The position numbers and the translations under genes were made by a program. The notes beneath the pieces are model-generated. The model saw only the letters and a program-made list of their open reading frames with translations. It was not told where the DNA came from and searched no databases. 13,778 nucleotides of DNA from Casp-Chloro-G3 sp002816715 (GTDB taxonomy: Bacteria > Chloroflexota > Dehalococcoidia > Lucifugimonadales > UBA3495), in NCBI GenBank assembly GCA_027623815.1, contig JAQBUV010000067.1, positions 1 to 13,778 of the forward strand. The letters are read 5' to 3'. Shown here in pieces: positions 12,315 to 13,778 of the stretch (position 1 is its first letter; every line of letters begins with the position of its first letter).

Positions 12315-12935
12315 ATGACAACTCTGCTAGAAGAGCTTAATCAAGAAATGGGCGATGTCGTCGAGAACGCCCGGCGCAGTCTGGTGCACGTCCTCAGCGG
12401 CAGACGGGGCAGCGGCGCGGGCACGATCTGGCACCGAGACGGACTGATCATCACCAACGCCCACGTAGTCCGCGACCAGTCTCCCCGGGTGAGCCTGCCC
12501 AATGGCGATACCCTGCCCGCGAAGATTTTGGCCCACGATGCCAAGCTGGATGTGGCCGCCCTGTCCGTCGATGCCACCGATCTGCCGACTGTGGAGCTAG
12601 GCGACTCCCAAAACCTGCAACCCGGTCAGTGGGTGACGGCCTTGGGACATCCCTGGGGGGTATCGGGGGCCGCGACCGGGGGCGTGGTAATCGGCAGCGG
12701 GGCGGGCCTGCCTGATGTGCCGGAACAAGACCGGGAGTGGATCGCGGTGAGCCTACACCTGAGACCCGGACATTCGGGAGGGCCGCTGGTGGACGCTCAA
12801 GGGCGGCTGATCGGCATCAACACCATGATGATCGGCCTGGAGGTGGGGCTGGCTGTTCCGGTACACTTGGTCAAGGAATTCTTGAGGCGGGAGTTGGGGA
12901 GCAACCTACAGCAGTCGGTCACGACACTGTTATAG
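12315..12935 (+). CDS. Trypsin-like serine protease without a PDZ domain
   Basis: This 206-residue protein is essentially one chymotrypsin-fold domain. The triad is H50 (ITNAHVV), D79 (AKLDVAALSV) and S144 in PGHSGGP. Other S1C strand motifs are GSGAGTIW, GHPWGVSGAA and GRLIGINTMM. There is no PDZ domain, no signal peptide and no membrane segment, so it should be cytosolic. It shares the PG-x-SGGP form with the preceding gene (Phe there, His here) instead of GNSGGP, suggesting duplication followed by PDZ loss. The ATG has GGAGAT about 6 bases upstream. Its end is only 3 bp from the end of the convergent gene, with no terminator between them. Confidence 0.88.
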   Translation: MTTLLEELNQEMGDVVENARRSLVHVLSGRRGSGAGTIWHRDGLIITNAHVVRDQSPRVSLPNGDTLPAKILAHDAKLDVAALSVDATDLPTVELGDSQNLQPGQWVTALGHPWGVSGAATGGVVIGSGAGLPDVPEQDREWIAVSLHLRPGHSGGPLVDAQGRLIGINTMMIGLEVGLAVPVHLVKEFLRRELGSNLQQSVTTLL

Positions 12936-12938
12936 CCA

Positions 12939-13703
12939 CTAGGAGTCTAAACGGCTAAGGGCAATAACGCCCGACTGGTTGTCGAAGGAATCATAGATAA
13001 TCCCCACCATGGTAAAGTCGTCAATAATCTCCAAATCTATCGAGTAGGAACTGCCGTCGAGGTAGGTAGTGCCATTCAGGTATACTATCGAATCGGCCTG
13101 CTCCACTTCAGCAAATCCTTCGCCAACAGGTACTCCCAAAATGTTGTGGTCGATAAACGCATAATTGTTGAAAGAAATTCCCCGGAAGTCAACGAATCCT
13201 AGTGAATACTCCCAGCGTCCGTTCAGGGAGAATTCTTCAGGAGCCGGGAGTGGCGTCAGTGTTGGCGCCTCCGCTAGCGGGTCTTCCGCTGGCAGGATAA
13301 TGGGGGCTGGATTCACCGCCAGCGGAGGCGCAGCGGTGACCGACTGCACCTGACTTGGAATGGCCAGCCTGAAATTCTCGGATACCTTCACCGGCGGGTT
13401 AATCACGCTGCTGCCGGTATTACCCTGGTCAAATCTGCCTGAGTTGGCCGTCCAGCGAATATCAAGAGGATCTCGTTCTGGGTCGCTAACCGTAATTTCA
13501 GCGCGGGTTGATTTACCCGGCACCGCCACCGGGTTCTCCAGGAAAATACTGCCAACCACCGGGGGCTTGTTTTCTGACTGCCCCCCTCCACCAACATTGA
13601 TAACGTTGGTTGCGATCAAGATGCCAACTATGCTGCCGACCACGGTAACCAGCGAACCAAGCAGGGCGATCAGGCCTTTAAGTCCATGCATCCAGTCTGA
13701 CAT
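12939..13703 (-). CDS. Membrane-anchored protein of unknown function
   Basis: I do not recognise this 254-residue protein. Residues 9-34 form one strong hydrophobic helix (LKGLIALLGSLVTVVGSIVG and following), with few charges before it, acting as an anchor or uncleaved signal. After a GGGGQ linker, residues 46-105 look like an Ig/cadherin-type fold: NKPPVVGSIFLENPVAVPGK then VSDPERDPLDIRWTANSGRF, the D-P-x-x-D-x-L pattern seen in such domains. A proline/alanine-rich spacer follows (about 115-155). The last 100 residues begin LNGRWEYSLGFVDFRG and have alternating strands, reminiscent of a lipocalin-like barrel; this is weak. An extracytoplasmic ligand-binding or surface role is an inference. 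The ATG at 13703 has no strong ribosome-binding site. A tandem duplication lies just upstream. Confidence 0.75.
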   Translation of the reverse strand: MSDWMHGLKGLIALLGSLVTVVGSIVGILIATNVINVGGGGQSENKPPVVGSIFLENPVAVPGKSTRAEITVSDPERDPLDIRWTANSGRFDQGNTGSSVINPPVKVSENFRLAIPSQVQSVTAAPPLAVNPAPIILPAEDPLAEAPTLTPLPAPEEFSLNGRWEYSLGFVDFRGISFNNYAFIDHNILGVPVGEGFAEVEQADSIVYLNGTTYLDGSSYSIDLEIIDDFTMVGIIYDSFDNQSGVIALSRLDS

Positions 13704-13778
13704 TACTAACTAATGAACCTTCTACTAATGAATCTTCTAATGGAATGTTAATGAATATTTTCGTCATTCTATGGCAGG
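13704..13778. other. Right end of the window with a 15-bp tandem repeat
   Basis: CTAATGAACCTTCTA (13710-13724) is followed by CTAATGAATCTTCTA (13725-13739), one mismatch. They lie directly upstream of the membrane protein start and read as AT-rich promoter-proximal DNA. No gene is seen in the last 75 bases. Confidence 0.5.

Overview
The window looks like a chromosomal segment of a free-living bacterium, most plausibly Chloroflexota (SAR202/Dehalococcoidia-like). That placement is an inference. It rests on a thiolase-like/DUF35 pair, an atypical SDR, a NarL-type regulator followed by signal-less trypsin-like proteases, and several families of short intergenic palindromic repeats that I associate with such genomes. 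The DNA is moderately GC-rich, with strong Shine-Dalgarno sites before some genes and none visible before others. No rRNA, tRNA, CRISPR array, phage gene or transposase gene was found.

Layout. 1-362 holds no gene I can defend. 363-959 (+) is a CvpA-family membrane protein and 1222-1824 (+) an HNH endonuclease. A minus-strand pair follows: lysA (diaminopimelate decarboxylase, start at 4464) and, downstream of it, holB (DNA polymerase III delta'). A divergent promoter region (4465-4780) separates lysA from surE (+). SurE appears to start at a CTG codon at 4781, because the first conventional start lies beyond its metal-binding Asp-Asp motif. A small HExxH protein (5632-5967, -) lies convergent to surE. 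It is followed by a two-gene plus-strand operon, a thiolase-like enzyme without the usual nucleophilic Cys (6106-7287) and a DUF35 zinc-ribbon/OB-fold partner (7291-7701), behind a near-consensus promoter.

The second half is regulatory and accessory. It has an orphan KdpE-like response regulator (7747-8505, -), a roughly 330-bp gene-free MITE-like element (8579-8908), a TPR protein and an atypical SDR in one minus-strand unit (8989-10156), a NarL/FixJ-type response regulator (10401-11027, +), and two consecutive trypsin-like serine proteases without signal peptides (11288-12187 with a PDZ domain, 12315-12935 without). It ends with a membrane-anchored protein of unknown function (12939-13703, -).

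The most notable points are: the nested inverted-repeat element with 16-bp terminal repeats, near-matching direct repeats at its borders, and internal units that recur elsewhere in the window; the non-ATG start of SurE; two enzymes of well-known folds (thiolase-like and SDR) that lack their textbook catalytic residues; and the paired cytosolic trypsin-like proteases next to a two-component regulator. I found no clearly new defence or biosynthetic system. The thiolase-like/DUF35 pair and the protease pair are the best candidates for uncharacterised function.
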